The position numbers were made by a program, and so were the translations under genes. From Primulina eburnea (lineage: Eukaryota > Streptophyta > Magnoliopsida > Lamiales > Gesneriaceae), in the NCBI RefSeq assembly GCF_022965805.1, contig NC_133110.1, forward strand, positions 36,022,317 to 36,086,316: a DNA stretch of 64,000 nucleotides, written 5' to 3'. This document shows, piece by piece, positions 11,765-23,953 of the stretch (within the stretch, counting starts at the first letter, position 1; each line of letters opens with the position of its first letter). The notes under the pieces were generated by a model, which worked only from the letters and a program-made list of their open reading frames with translations, was not told the origin of the DNA and did no database searches.

Positions 11765-13718
11765 TCATTTGATGCTTGTATATATGCGGAAACTATGCTT
11801 GGTTTGCTCGAAAATGTCATAAAATGCCACATAAGCTTTGTGTATTGTAAGTTGAACTGACATGACGCCTTGTCCATCGTAAACTTCAAGTTTTTCTTGT
11901 GCCGTCTTTCATAATGAGCGTCATTTTTCCATGCCCTCGAATCCCCTCCACTTGTCAGGAACTCAATCAGGCTGTATAATCAGAAATATTTCTTAATACA
12001 TAATGAATTTGTGGAGAGACTGAAATTATTGCTTTTGTTGGATCAATGCATACATTCCAGTGTTGTTTATGTGCTCTAGACAGTGATCATGCCCATTTAT
12101 ATACATAGGAATCTCGTTTTCCTGAAAAATAAAAAAGACACCTGATCTAAAAAATCGCAGTGGGAAAAATCCAAGGTGGGTTCATGACCAAAATAGAATC
12201 AGTTGCCTGTTTGGTTCAACCTGTAGAATAGGCAACAGTTGGTGCAGAAGCTCTTCCGTGTCGCCTCGATGGCCGATGTTTCTCATGGGGTGGTGTCCAA
12301 CCACAATTTTCCACCGAGCCTTTGATGTCTTCATGGCTGTGTTTAGATCCTATGGTGTAAGAATACAAAATGTTGATGTTGGGAATTCAGCTTTCTGTAA
12401 ACATTTCACTTGTTTTTTATTAAATGTTTTTTAAAAATAACTGGCCTTTAAAAGGTTAGAAATGTATTTGTCCCTTGGCAGTATGCCTTTCCTATTGAAC
12501 TTTTTGTCTGGGCGGTTCACAAAGTAGTTGTTGACAAAAGGAGTTGTGTCAACAAAGAAAATATGCAGAAATCCTGAACGATGAATACTAATCACATTAA
12601 TCTCAGACATAATTTCAAGTTCAAGCAAATAAGAACTTCCATTCAGTTGAGAAGTTTCACCTAACACTACCTGCTTGAACATTGAAAGACCTGTGGCAGT
12701 GCCATCTCCAGTCGCGTTTTCTAAGCAACGGATTAGTTGTGCCTGAACATTTCCATGATAATCATGGTTGCCTAGTACTAAATCACCCAGTAAGATAAGA
12801 GAAAATATAATTAAGATCAAGATTATAAAATTTTACACATGCCCTGGAAAAGGGTGGTCATAAATCTCATGACTTACCTGCATACCAAGGTTTTTGAAGG
12901 CTTCTTGCGGTGTAGATGGCGGTAAATGATTGCTTGAAAGCAGGATCATAAAGTCCTGTTAGTTCATCCTTGTAAAAATCTATCCCTAGCTTGGCTCCAG
13001 TACTTCCCATCTGTCATATACAAACGCAGAAAGTGATCTTGGTGTTTTTGGGCATTCCAAGTTAGCATTTCTATGCTTGAAAATTAGTAGAAGTTTGTTT
13101 TCATTGACTTCCTTGAACTTTCAATAATGGTTGATTCAGGAGGTGAATGTTCAGGATTCAATCACTCATTCAAATATATTATCGATCGATTATAAAGTTT
13201 ATTTTATAAAGAGGAAAACTATATTTTTATTATATATTTACCTATTTGTGATTTTGGTCATTTCATCGTCATCATAGCACATTCCCACTCTAGTTGCAGG
13301 GTCAGCTACATGTATATTAATTCTCGAAGTTAAGCGATTTTCCCACGTGCAATTTTGGTCTTTTGTGTTGTTCATGTATCTTTCATTCTTGACTATTTTA
13401 GTCATTTTTTATTAGGAATACTGATATGACAGTGCACATGTCAGCGCTATATCAGAATCACATCAACGTCACATCGCTGTCAGGTATATATATATGACAA
13501 AAAATGTAATATTGATATAATTCTTACCTACTTGCAATTTCAGATTGATTAAAAGCTCCTTTTCTTCCCGAGTCCCCCACCACCAAAAACTTTATGGGTC
13601 TGTTACCTTTGATAGGGTGTTGAATTTGTTGAAGTGCCACCTCATTGCCTTTGCTTATACGAAGACAGACAATCAAGAATGGCAGCACAGAATTACAATA
13701 TCTGTGTGCTTTCATCAT
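11765..13718 (-). pseudogene. Purple acid phosphatase (PAP3/8/17-type small PAP), degenerate
   Basis: Exon-like blocks on the minus strand read in family order: 13718-13530 (N-terminus with FLVVGDSGRKGAFNQ, donor GTAAGA); about 13010-12884 ([12 protein letters not shown] to PWYA, donor GTAAGT); 12777-12430 (VLGNHDYHGN, then HIFFVDTTPF and GILPRDKYISNLL); 12346-12200 (WKIVVGHHPM); about 12115-12050 (YINGHDHCLEH); and 11980-11765 (EFLTSGGDSRAW). GNHDY, GHH and GHDHCLEH, three of the five metal-ligand blocks of purple acid phosphatases, survive. GDWG has become GDSG, and the block that should hold GDNFY is shortened so its Asp is missing. Frameshifts are visible near 12720 and 11900, and the 12430 donor reads GC rather than GT. 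An active enzyme is unlikely. Confidence 0.82.
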
Positions 13719-14297
13719 TAATGTGCTATAATATTTAGAGGTTTGACATTGGATTTGCTTGGATGCTGAGAAATCCTACTGTTTGCTTGTTTTCATGTGA
13801 AATATATAGAGGGGAAATCATTCTTGATTATTGTATTTTTATTGGTATTTTGCAATAAATGCTCGTGGAAAAGAGTCGAATACATGTAATGCCAACACCC
13901 TTCTTTCCTGTTTCTTGACAAATACATTCAATTCTCTTTCAAAATAAAAGAAAAAGACATTCAATTCCACTTTCCTTTTTTCAATGTTTACAGTTCAAGA
14001 TAACATGGTTCATCACATCATCCATTTTCATGTGTTTTATGTTAGAAATTTAACATAGTAATTAGCGGTCTATCTACACAAAATAATCTAACATTTTATA
14101 CTGTCAGAAAGCAGAGGTTTTGAATTTTGTTTACAATAGAAAAGCAAATGCAACATATCGATTATGTACACATAATAGCAACTAAACCACAACATATACC
14201 AAGTAATATATTGCTTACATAATAGGTAAATAGTTTCATATCTCTGTGTGTTTGCTGTGGTTTGTTTTTGGTTGTGGCCTGAGGGCTGAGGTTTAGG

Positions 14298-14607
14298 TTA
14301 GATACATAGGATTCCCGGATCGTAAAATAAAACTTTTACCTTTTCATATGTAATCTTCACAGACATGACGCCTTTTTCCCATCATAATAGAAGTGTGTGA
14401 TGTTGTCATGGATTCCATGACGAATGTCGCTTTTCCAAGCCTTTGAACCGCCTCCACTTGTAAACAATTGCATGCAGTGAGCTGTATCGACGAAAAACAT
14501 GTCCACCATCCCTGCTTCTACAACGAAGTTTCTCTAGCAATTCCATCTTCTGTCGAATTTCCAAAGCTTCCCTTATATTCCGCAGATAGTCGTGGTTTCC
14601 TAACACT
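14298..14607 (-). pseudogene. Second purple acid phosphatase fragment, internally deleted
   Basis: The minus strand opens with VLGNHDYLRNIREAL. After a frame change it reads FVVEAGMVDMFFVDTAH and then directly LFTSGGGSKAWKSD and FYYDGKK, followed by another shift to GVMSVKITYEK and a stop at 14298-14300. The exons encoding the GHH and GHDH metal-ligand blocks are missing between FFVDT and LFTSGGG, so this is a deletion derivative. It lies upstream of the copy at 11.8-13.7 kb on the same strand and is probably the remains of a tandem duplication. Confidence 0.75.
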
Positions 14608-15640
14608 TTTTCATAAGTATACATGTTATTAAACTTGTATTTCACCTGTTATATTCAAGTGTATGTTCATCATATACCACGTGCCAATTAAGTAAAATCG
14701 TGTAATAGTATGATTTGAAACTACATGGAACCCATTTTAACTATAATTAATCGTGCCCATTTTATGCAATGAATCAAACAACTTGAATTTTCAGACATGC
14801 ATGCATATATATATATATACATATTATATCCACGAATGAATTGACACTTTTACAGAATCAATAACTTTGATGGTTAACTTGCCGTAAGTAATGATTGGGA
14901 GGTAAAAATCTTCTTACACAAGTTTTTGTCGGGAAAAATAGTAAAATTAAATAATTTTTTCGTGCGAAGAAAACGTTGATTCTTTTCTCTTCAACTATAA
15001 TTTCGGATAAAAAAAAATAACCACAACGCAAAATAAAATTTATCTAAATAATTAGACTATGCAACACTCAATTGCTTCTTTATTGCTTGTTTTAGATTGA
15101 ATAAATGCAAATGTATAGCTATTTATAGGAAAAATGTTGGGTTTGGTGAAGCGTGAAACGATACTCGAGAAGGCATCAAAAAGCATGAATTAAACAAGTA
15201 ACGAAAACCAAGAAAACCAAGTTAATTTAAAATAAAAGCAAGAATCTTGTTATCGAAGCTTGAACATCACATGGATTATCTTTCAACTAGAAATTCATCT
15301 TCAAACCAACTTGGAATCCCTGAATTCCAATCATTAAGTAGTAGTAGTAATAACTAATAAGTATATAATTCTTGTTCAATTAATTTTCTTTTACCTTATT
15401 TGAATATTTTTTTTAATGTAATAATTTAATTTTTTTAAAAAATCAAATAGAACATTATATATTTTTTTTGAAATAAATAGAACATTATATTAAAAAGATC
15501 AAAATCTAATTGTTGAATATTACAAAGTTCTATTTCGGTAAACTTTTTTACTTGTGAACTCGTATACTAAAGCATTCTTCATCTTTTTACAAAAAAAAAA
15601 ATATATTATAAAGTTGAGTGGTGTCAAATAATTAAATATT
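14608..15640. other. Intergenic, AT-rich
   Basis: No gene seen. Contains a short TA run near 14805-14820 and homopolymers. Nothing further can be supported. Confidence 0.4.
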
Positions 15641-15644
15641 TTTA

Positions 15645-15685
<41 letters not shown>
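15645..15685 (+). repeat. ATT trinucleotide microsatellite
   Basis: About thirteen uninterrupted ATT units. Confidence 0.9.
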
Positions 15686-15686
<1 letters not shown>

Positions 15687-16030
15687 GTGCAACATGGTCG
15701 TATTTACTACATTATTTTACGTCATGCATCAATGTAAGGTCGATCATATTATTCAATACATATAAAATTAATTTCTTTTTAAATATTTTATATTTGGAAA
15801 ACAATAACTATTAATAGATCACTTTAAGATAGAATATTCGAATTATCCGAAATCAACTCAAAATCAATAATTTAATTTTTAATGAGTTAATACTAAAATA
15901 ATTTATTTACAATTTAAAATCAATTGTTTTCATCGTGCTAATTTAGTAAATATCAAATCCAAACGGCAGTTTTATTCTTATCCAATTGTCTAGCAAATTC
16001 CAAACAGGTCCCAAATAGAAGGAGACTGTT
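15686..16030 (+). repeat. Upstream copy of duplicated promoter-type sequence
   Basis: 15690-16028 aligns by eye with 17010-17470, in the same orientation. Shared strings include ATCAATTGTTT, CTAATTTAGT.AATATCAAA and the run from GGCAGTTTT through TCCAATT to AGCAA.TTCCAAACA. The right copy is the proximal upstream region of the hydrolase gene at 18160. Divergence is substantial, so the duplication is old. Confidence 0.65.
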
Positions 16031-16085
16031 GTCAACTAGTTAAATAAATAAGATGTTAATAACAATAGATAATATAGAGTAGGTA

Positions 16086-16670
16086 ACTTGTGAGACGGTA
16101 CTCTCACGAATCTTTGTATGAAACAGGTCAACTTTATCGATATTCACAATAAAAAGTAATATTCTTAGGCTATGTTTAGTGTGTAGGATATGATAACTAA
16201 TTGGATTGATGACAAAACTTAAGGTAAGGATATATAATGTGTAATGATGAAGAATGTTTTGTTTTGTAAGATTTTAGTGAGAATGATAAATTTTACATTT
16301 TTTGTTGTTGAGACAAAAATACCCTAAATTAACATTGATGATAATTTGGTATATAAAATGATATTTGTAGCAATGTTTTCAAAATCATGTGGGTAAAATG
16401 GTAATTTATGTTATATTTTAGGAATTGGATTCTCAATCATCCCAAAACAATGTGATGTCTTTTCACCCAAATAAGTTTTTTTTATCATGTGCTTATTGAT
16501 TAAATGGACCCATAAAAAATGAGACAAACATGAGTTTAACAATCTATCATTTGCTTATCACATATACCAAACATACCCTTAGCATAAAAAGTAATATTTT
16601 TTCACGAATGACTCAAATAAGAAATCTGTCTCACAAAATACGATTCGTGAGACCGTCTTACATAAGTTTT
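16086..16670 (+). repeat. GTGAGACGGTCTCAC-family dispersed repeat, copy 1 (interrupted)
   Basis: The two halves, 16086-16167 and 16579-16670, together match the other family members. They are separated by a Harbinger-like MITE whose removal, with one TTA, restores the family string CTTAGCATAAAAAG. Confidence 0.75.
16168..16578. mobile_element. PIF/Harbinger-like MITE, 411 bp
   Basis: Termini are GGCTATGTTTAGT and, read on the other strand, GGGTATGTTTGGT: near-perfect inverted repeats. It is flanked by TTA on both sides (16165-16167 and 16579-16581), the trinucleotide target typical of PIF/Harbinger elements. It has no coding capacity and is nested in repeat copy 1. Confidence 0.8.
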
Positions 16671-16809
16671 TGTCAATAATATATATTATTGAGTTCGGAT
16701 TTTATCCGTCCTTGAACTCGAGATCTGTCCCATTTTTGGGACACAAGATGTCACTTCTCTCAAAAACCAATAATACTTTTGATAATGTAAATAACTATAT
16801 ATTTCTAAG

Positions 16810-16989
16810 AGTGGGTCTCATGTGAGACCGTCTCACGGATATTAATCTGTGAGACGGGTCAACGGCATACTTATATTTACAATAAAAAATAATACTCTTA
16901 GCATAAAAAATAGTACTTTTTCATAGATGACCCAAATAAGATATCCGTCTCACAAATTCGATCCGTAAGACCGTCTCACACAAGTTTTT
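16810..16989 (+). repeat. GTGAGACGGTCTCAC-family dispersed repeat, copy 2
   Basis: About 180 bp beginning GGTCTCATGTGAGACCGTCT and ending GACCGTCTCACACAAG, with internal TGTGAGACGGGTC and CCGTCTCACAAA modules. The family consists of four short palindromic modules separated by AT-rich sequence. It is probably a small non-autonomous element; the class is uncertain. Confidence 0.8.
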
Positions 16990-17482
16990 ACCTATTTCTA
17001 ATTATTAGTTCAACATGACCATATGTATTATATTAGCATACTTATGCTCGCATCAGTATTATTGATCGGTGTAACTCGTTGATATCAATGTCTCGAATTT
17101 AAAATGTGATTTCGAATTCGAAAACCAATTGTAAAAAAGTCACCGTCCAATTAAAAATTTGTATCAATAAAAGATATATCAAATTATTTGTATTTTAAAA
17201 ATATTATATTTGGCAAACTATAACTAGATTGATTTAAGATCGAGTATATTCCAACATATTCGAAATTAACTCAAAAAATTTCAAAAAAATATATATAAAT
17301 CAAATTCAACAGCTTAATTTTTTTTTAAGTTACTAATAAAATATTTTTAATATAATTTGGAATCAATTGTTTCCAACGTACTAATTTAGTGAATATCAAA
17401 CCCAAAGGGCAGTTTTTGTGTATATCCAATTATCCAGCAACTTCCAAACACGTCACAAATCGAAACCTCAGTCACCAATGCC

Positions 17483-17631
17483 CACGTGTCCAATCATTGA
17501 ACCAAACAAAATAAAATAATTATAAAAAACATTGTAATATAAAATATAGTATCCGAACCGCCGCAAATCAGAAATCGAACTGCAAACGACACGTGGCAGT
17601 CCATCGACCGTCAGCCGTGCGCCTCTATTTA
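17483..17631 (+). promoter_or_regulatory. Promoter of the hydrolase gene: two G-boxes and TATA box
   Basis: CACGTG occurs at 17483-17488 and 17590-17595; the second sits in GACACGTGGCAG, a strong G-box/ABRE-type context bound by plant bZIP and bHLH factors. A TATA-like TATTTATA lies near 17625, with a CT-rich stretch just downstream as in many plant core promoters. Transcription probably starts near 17650, giving a leader of about 500 nt. Confidence 0.6.
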
Positions 17632-18159
17632 TACTCCTCCGAAGCTCTCTCTTTTTAGAGATTGGAACTCAATTTCAGTTCAAATTTTCCTCTTATAAAG
17701 GAGAAAAAAAAAGAAGGAAAAATTCAAAATTTTCTAATTTTATACATTGGGTGGAGAGAATTCTCGGGAATGCTTTTTTACTTATTTGACTAATTTCAGT
17801 TGCCTAAATCAGTAAAATCGTGTTATCTATTGGTACTCCAGAAATGGCGGATTTCGATGCTGACTTCTCCTGATTTGCACGTTGCTTGATTTTTCACGAT
17901 TTTTAGTCTGAAGACTGGAAAAAAAAGAGAGAGAAATCTTTATCAGTTTCAGCCTGTTAATTTTTCCCATTTCTTGTTCATGATTTGCTTAGCATTTCCG
18001 GGACCAAATATTTTTTGCGTAAATCGACTTCATTTGCCTGCAAGAATTAATACAACCTCAAAACCCAGATCGAAATTGTACAAAAACTGGCCTTTAGAGG
18101 TGTATCTATATCAGATTTCGACAAGGTTGAATCTTTCATTGGCGTTCAAGTCGTCAGCA

Positions 18160-21100
18160 ATGGTAGAGAACGCAAGCGATACGGCGAGCACCGTCATGCT
18201 GACGTCGGGGGCGAGCGGAAGGCTAAATGCTTTGTTGTCCTTGCGCTTGTTGAAAAGCCTGTGGCTTCTGATCAACGCTTTTCTTCTGATTTTTCTGCTG
18301 CCATTTCGGGGGAGGAGGTCGGCGGAGAAAGGTGGCAGCGGCGGCGGAGGGAAGGAGGAGAAGCCTCAGGGGAAGGTGGTGAGGGTGCCCGCGGCGATGG
18401 TGCCAAGGAAGAGCGCCCCCGCGGCGGTTGACAAGGAGGTGGCGGCACGGCGGGCTTTGGCCATTAAGAGGGTGGTGGAGGATAATGGTGATGGGGATGT
18501 TAAGGACAGTGTGAGGGATTTTTCTCTGTTGGTTTCATCCAGAGGTGACACCATTTTCACACAATCGTGGACACCTGCTAACGTTGAAGTCAGGTATATA
18601 AGATTCATAGTTTTCATAATATTTTCTCGGCTAATATTGTATTTTGGTTCATAAACTCGTCGAAATTACGCATAAATCGAACCGATACTCGTCCCAAACT
18701 TGGCTTAGGCTACAAGCAATTGACAACATAATTAATTTTGGTGCTTTGTAAATGATGAATGATGGATGGATTGTCTCACATGTAGTTTTCTTCTTCAAAT
18801 GATTGACATTTTTGGGTTTTTTTCTTCATTAAGTTTTGATGAAATTGATGTTTTTTGGAAAATAAGAAATCAAGAAGCAGAAATCACAGAAGACTGTTAA
18901 TTTTAATCCAATGAAGTTTTACTGCTGATACGCTTCTGCTGTTCCTCTTGTTTTCATCGGCTGTAAAAGGCAGGATTTTGAATGTGACATGGACAATTCC
19001 TACACTGGAGCATATATGCTCTGTCCACATGCATAAAGTTGATGTTACTGGTAATTAGCTCCATTCGAACATATCTAGATATACAAAACCTGGGCATCAA
19101 AATAGGACAGGAATATTCCAGTATAAATAGGGATAAGAATAAATATACTTCATGATTGGACCGCTTTCCAAGAGTTTCAAAAACCCAAGTGGCTTCTCGT
19201 GATGGTAACTCTTTCTTCTTGGGTTCTGTGGTAGGGTAGGTGGGTAGGAAGATAGGAAATTAGTACCATTATTTTAGATTTTCGGGAAAGCTACTGTTGC
19301 CGTAGTGAGGGATGGGAGAGAGATGCTCCACCGCGACTAAATCACCCACATGGGCCGTAGCTCTTGAAGTCCGCAGAAAATGGGTGTCACACTCGTATTT
19401 TGGAGGAAGGCCGATCTTATCTTATGCTAGGGATATTGTAACGACCATGGATCGTAGGCTGATCCAACATAAGCGTTCATGCTAGACCATAGGTATTACC
19501 AGTAGTGTGGTGCATGACTATAAGTTGAGGTTACGTCCCATAGTCATTACAGTTATGATTATGGCTGCACCCGTGCAGCATGGTAAAATCCGTCAGGCAT
19601 GGGATTGGTGTCGCTGGTTTAAGGCATTTGAGTCACAATGAGTGCATGTAGAGAAATGAATTAAGAGCTAGAGTTAATGAATAGTGTGTGTAACTTTCGT
19701 AATAAATATAAATATATGCTATATTTTGGTCCAACATCTTCTTGATGTAATCTTTGCTACCTTAAGAAGTTATGTTATATTTAATTGATTAATAACTAGT
19801 CTTAGGTTTGGCCAAACCTGCTATCTCATCATCTTGTGATAGTTTCTATCAACTTGATGTGTTTTACAGCGTTAAATTTCAAAATCTTCGTGAGATGTGG
19901 TCCCGTAGTCTGGATAAATATATCAAGCTAGCAGATAAAAATTTAGACAAGAAAGGAACTTGATTATTTTTCTTCTAATCCAACTTGTCAAAACTAAAGA
20001 ACTGATCCAAACAAAAGTGATTGTAAAATCGTATATCTCCGCCGTATAATTTCTTGGTTACATCATTGTTTTCGTAGTTCAGTTATAGATCAATCACCAA
20101 ATTACAAGAATCACAATGAGAATTGAAGGCTATAGCACGATTATTTTGATTTGGATTGTGCATAGATAGTCTTTTCTACTGCCGTCAGCAGGATATTCAA
20201 TATTTTGACTGAAATTCAAAATGAATTTTTTTTTATGGAGAATTTAGATCATGCTCTATTTGTTGAGACTAGACCATAAATGAAGCAAAAGAAAAGACAT
20301 GTGAGATGCCTTTCTGGTCTTCATGATGAGACAAATCTTGCTATTAATTCTGGAAACTAAGCCAAAGTACTTTGACTGGCCCTCCTACTGAGGGGTTTTT
20401 ACATCATCGAAGCTGAAACAAGGATATCAATTCATGTTATGCTCGATTTTTTAGTTACCTGATTTAGTTTGACATCATTTTTCTGAAGCATGACTGCTTT
20501 CAAAAGCTAATTATTTGTTTCTGGTGCATAGGGGATTGGTTGTCCTTTTGCATGGCTTGAACGAACACAGGTATGCTACTGTATATGCATTGTACATTTT
20601 CTGTGTCGGATGCTATTTGTTTCATTTTCTTCGTCTTCGAAAGCTCTTTTATCTAGTGTGTTTGTCTGACAGTGGCAGATATAGTGATTTTGCAAAGAAA
20701 CTGAATGCAAATGGCTTCAAGGTTTATGGAATGGATTGGATTGGTGAGTGACAAACCACTCTAATTTTCGGATGTTTCATTTTGAGAAACAGTTGTTACA
20801 GTATGCAATATGAAACTATAAGTAGTGAACCTTGGTCATTCAAGTGATGATGTGTTCTTGCATAATCATATATTTTGGTGTTTCATGCATATTAAAGAAG
20901 GAAAAATGATAATGACAGCTTTTACTTTTAATTTGCCGAATTTGTCCAAAATTTTTGCTGTAATTTATGACAGTATTTATCTGGACATATTCTGAGAATA
21001 TCACTTACAAGTAATGTCCCTAGAACATATGACAGTTATTTTCTTTCTGAGAAAAGTTCCATGCTAGTGCTCTGAGTCGCACAAGTAAGCATGTTTACTG

Positions 21101-22842
21101 GTTTAAGTAATCCAAAACATGAGTGATGATTTTTCCCTCTTGGAAAAGATAAAGAGAGATCAAAATTTCGGAGAAAAGAGCAGTATTCACCAGCAGACAC
21201 TCTCTATGGCATGTAAAAGAGCAAAACTTTCTGCTTTGTTCCTCTATCTGATGATCATCAGAAGACAACCAGTTCTGAATGCTATTCTGCAGTCTAGAAT
21301 GTAGATATTCAATCTTCAACTACGCATGTATATTTGGATGTTGCAGGGCATTAATAAAAATCAATCTGGATGCCATTGGTGCATAAAAGTAATATGAAGC
21401 CCTCCTTTATAAGTAAGCTCATCATTCATGTCATTACATGATTATGTGTACCTTGCATGTAATGTATGGTCGAGGAGGAGGCATGCTTCCGAAAATCTGA
21501 TTGTGTAAAAGAACCAGTTAATCATAAAAGGAAGCAGATACCATATCTCTGAACAAAATGTATATAATCTTTCGAGCATCCTCAAAAACTAGGCGCTTGG
21601 AAAGAGGAGCTTTATTCCTTGTCCTGAGATTTTTGTCAAGTTCTTGTATTGATGTCCATTAGGCATTGGTTATATAAACGTGAATTTTTCAGCAAAAAGG
21701 ACCTCTTTTTATGACGTGGGAGCAGATTCCGGTGTTCTGTCTAAATCTAATTATTATGACAACATACTAATGTTCTTTGGCATTTATTTAAGTTAAACAC
21801 AGTTGCTATTTGAGGGATTTTCTGATGGCCAAACATCGTATTGAAACCTTTGCCTGTCACGGTTCTGCTTTCTATGATATGTTTACTTCACAAAAGATCG
21901 TTTCCTCATTGATCTTTTGCCTTATTGCAGGACATGGTGGGAGTGATGGACTGCATGCATACGTGCATTCTCTTGATTATGCTGTAAACGATATGGTGAG
22001 TGTCCTCCCATATTGGTGTACATGATACAGAACACGTACTTTTTTAGAATGACTGGATAGCACAAAATATTTAAAGCACCTCTCCTACATTCTGTGTAGA
22101 AAATGTTCCTCAGCAAGGTTTTAACTGAAAATCCAGCACTTCCTTGCTTCTGCTTTGGTCACTCAACCGGTGGAGCCATAATCTTGAAGGTAATATCAAA
22201 TAAGATTTATCATTCACATTATCACGACCTTAAATCCCATTTCTCAACGTTTTTTCGTATGTTAAATAGGCAGTACTTGACCCAAAGGTGAGAGAACGTG
22301 TATCTGGTGTAGTATTGACTTCACCTGCTGTAGGTGTTCAGCCATCCCATCCTATATTTTCGGTACCAATCTCTCTTTTCTCTTTCAAATTGTTAAAATT
22401 GAAAATACGGAATCCTTGACCTTAATTTCCTCCATTTTAGGTTCTGGCTCCTGTTTTTTCATTCTTGTTACCAAGATATCAATTGAGTGCAGCAAACAAG
22501 AGGGGTATCGCAGTGTCCAGGGATCCAGATGCACTGGTGGCCAAGTATTCCGATCCACTGGTGTTTACTGGTTCCATCAGAGTAAGAACCGGCTATGAAA
22601 TTCTGTGCATAACTACCTACTTGCAACAGAACTTGAGCCGATTAACAGTGCCGTTTCTGGTCCTTCATGGAACAGCAGATTCAGTGACAGATCCCACAGC
22701 CTCTCAGAAGCTATATGACGAGGCTGCATCAACTGACAAAACGATCAAACTCTACGAAGGGTTCTTGCATGATTTACTTTTTGAGCCCGAAAAAGAAGAA
22801 ATCATGGACGACATAGTTGCATGGTTGAATATTAGATTGTGA
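18160..22842 (+). CDS. Monoacylglycerol lipase-like alpha/beta hydrolase, seven exons
   Basis: Exons: 18160-18593, 20532-20570, 20679-20743, 21931-21995, 22100-22189, 22270-22362 and 22441-22842, all with GT-AG borders. They join without a break to 1188 nt (395 residues). Residues about 22-49 are strongly hydrophobic, a probable membrane anchor or targeting segment, followed by a Gly/Lys-rich linker. The core has the oxyanion region LLHGLNEH (from 150), the nucleophile motif GHSTGG (Ser223), GTADSVTDP (Asp342) and EGFLHDLLFE (His372). These are the Ser-Asp-His triad of the monoacylglycerol lipase/lysophospholipase family, which cleaves acyl esters of glycerol or related substrates. An in-frame ATG lies upstream at 17974, but 18160 fits family length and leads into the hydrophobic segment. 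The substrate cannot be read from sequence; caffeoyl-shikimate esterase is a related activity in this family. AATAAA at 22949 is a plausible poly(A) signal. Confidence 0.9.
18594..20531 (+). other. Intron 1 of the hydrolase gene (1.9 kb)
   Basis: This large first intron holds no recognised gene. Around 19440 there is TGTAACGACC followed by higher-GC sequence to about 19640 that differs in composition from the rest. It resembles the start of an LTR and may be a degraded retrotransposon fragment, but no partner repeat was found. Confidence 0.5.
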
Positions 22843-22948
22843 GGTTGATGTAGCAACAGAGTGGATAGAGGAATTAGTTACGATTCACTTGCTATTCAAC
22901 CACTCAGCCACGCGTCCCTCGATGGCAGCGAAATGCTTGTCTTGATGT

Positions 22949-22954
22949 AATAAA
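22949..22954 (+). terminator. Poly(A) signal of the hydrolase gene
   Basis: AATAAA about 107 bp after the stop codon. Confidence 0.55.
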
Positions 22955-23124
22955 ACTTTGCACATTGTATCCGAGGCATGATACATTTTTTGATAATAAT
23001 AGCCTTTTCAACAAAATTCGTGGATCCGTTCAACAGAGAATGTTGTCATTAATGTTTTCAAACCCTTCAGTTTTTTATTATGACAAGAAAAACACACATG
23101 ATTACATAATGATTTATCCAATGT

Positions 23125-23493
23125 AGGGGTGTTTACGAACCGAACCGGTTCGCGAGCCAGCTCAAAAAATATTTGATTTGCATTCGAGCTTATCAAATTC
23201 GAGCCGAACTCGAACTCAAATTATTTTATTTGATAGTTCGCGAACCACTCGCGAGTCTTGAGATTTTATTAATATAATATAACCATTTATAATAAATAAA
23301 TAAATTTTGACTCTTTCGGGTATTATTTTCGTGCTATTGTTCGAATAGTTCAGAAACATGTTTAGATCCTTCAAGTCGAACTCGATCAAAAAATTTTAAA
23401 AATTTCGAACTTTGAATCGAGCTGAACTCGAATATAACTAACTTGAGTCGAATTTGAGCCTTGAAATGCTCGATTCGGTTCGTTTACACCCCT
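23125..23493. mobile_element. hAT-like MITE, about 370 bp
   Basis: Begins AGGGGTGTTTACGAACCGAA and ends TTCGTTTACACCCCT, giving inverted termini of about 15 bp. The interior is rich in repeated CGAACTCGA and CGAGCC modules. No convincing 8-bp target duplication was found, so class is tentative. It lies between the convergent 3' ends of two genes. Confidence 0.6.
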
Positions 23494-23953
23494 AATATAA
23501 CATCATGGTACCCATCAAATTTTTTAGAAAACAAAAAAGTAGAAACCTGTTATTTTGCATATTAGTGCCCAGGTTTTAGCAAATCTTCACCAAAATAAAG
23601 ATTGAGGTTGATTTTTCATGTCCATCTCGAGTCCACCGGTATATATGAAGGAAGAGACCCGGTTGATAATGGATATGACAAGAAACTTCAGATTTAATAA
23701 ATAAAATATATAAATAATTAAGTCCTAGTTCCATATAGATAGCAGTTCTCAAACAAATAATGGTGGCATAATGAATATTACAACAGGAAGACAATGGAGA
23801 GAGACCGGAAGAAACTACCCTCTAAAGGCATTCGGTTCCATAAGCTCAAGCTCCATAATTTGAATGCATAATGAGCAAACAAATGGTATGAATATGCATA
23901 GCGGCCGAATGGGTGAGGAGAAGTAACTAGGTCGTATCAGTCATCCAAGAGTC

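Noticed and set aside
11765..13718. Functional purple acid phosphatase
   Set aside because: Missing metal-ligand Asp, GDSG in place of GDWG, a non-GT donor and at least two frameshifts argue against function.
18366..18617. Antisense ORF over hydrolase exon 1
   Set aside because: It is a shadow of the GC-rich exon on the other strand.
23125..23493. Exact 8-bp target duplication for the hAT-like MITE
   Set aside because: Flanks TCCAATGT and AATATAAC do not match.
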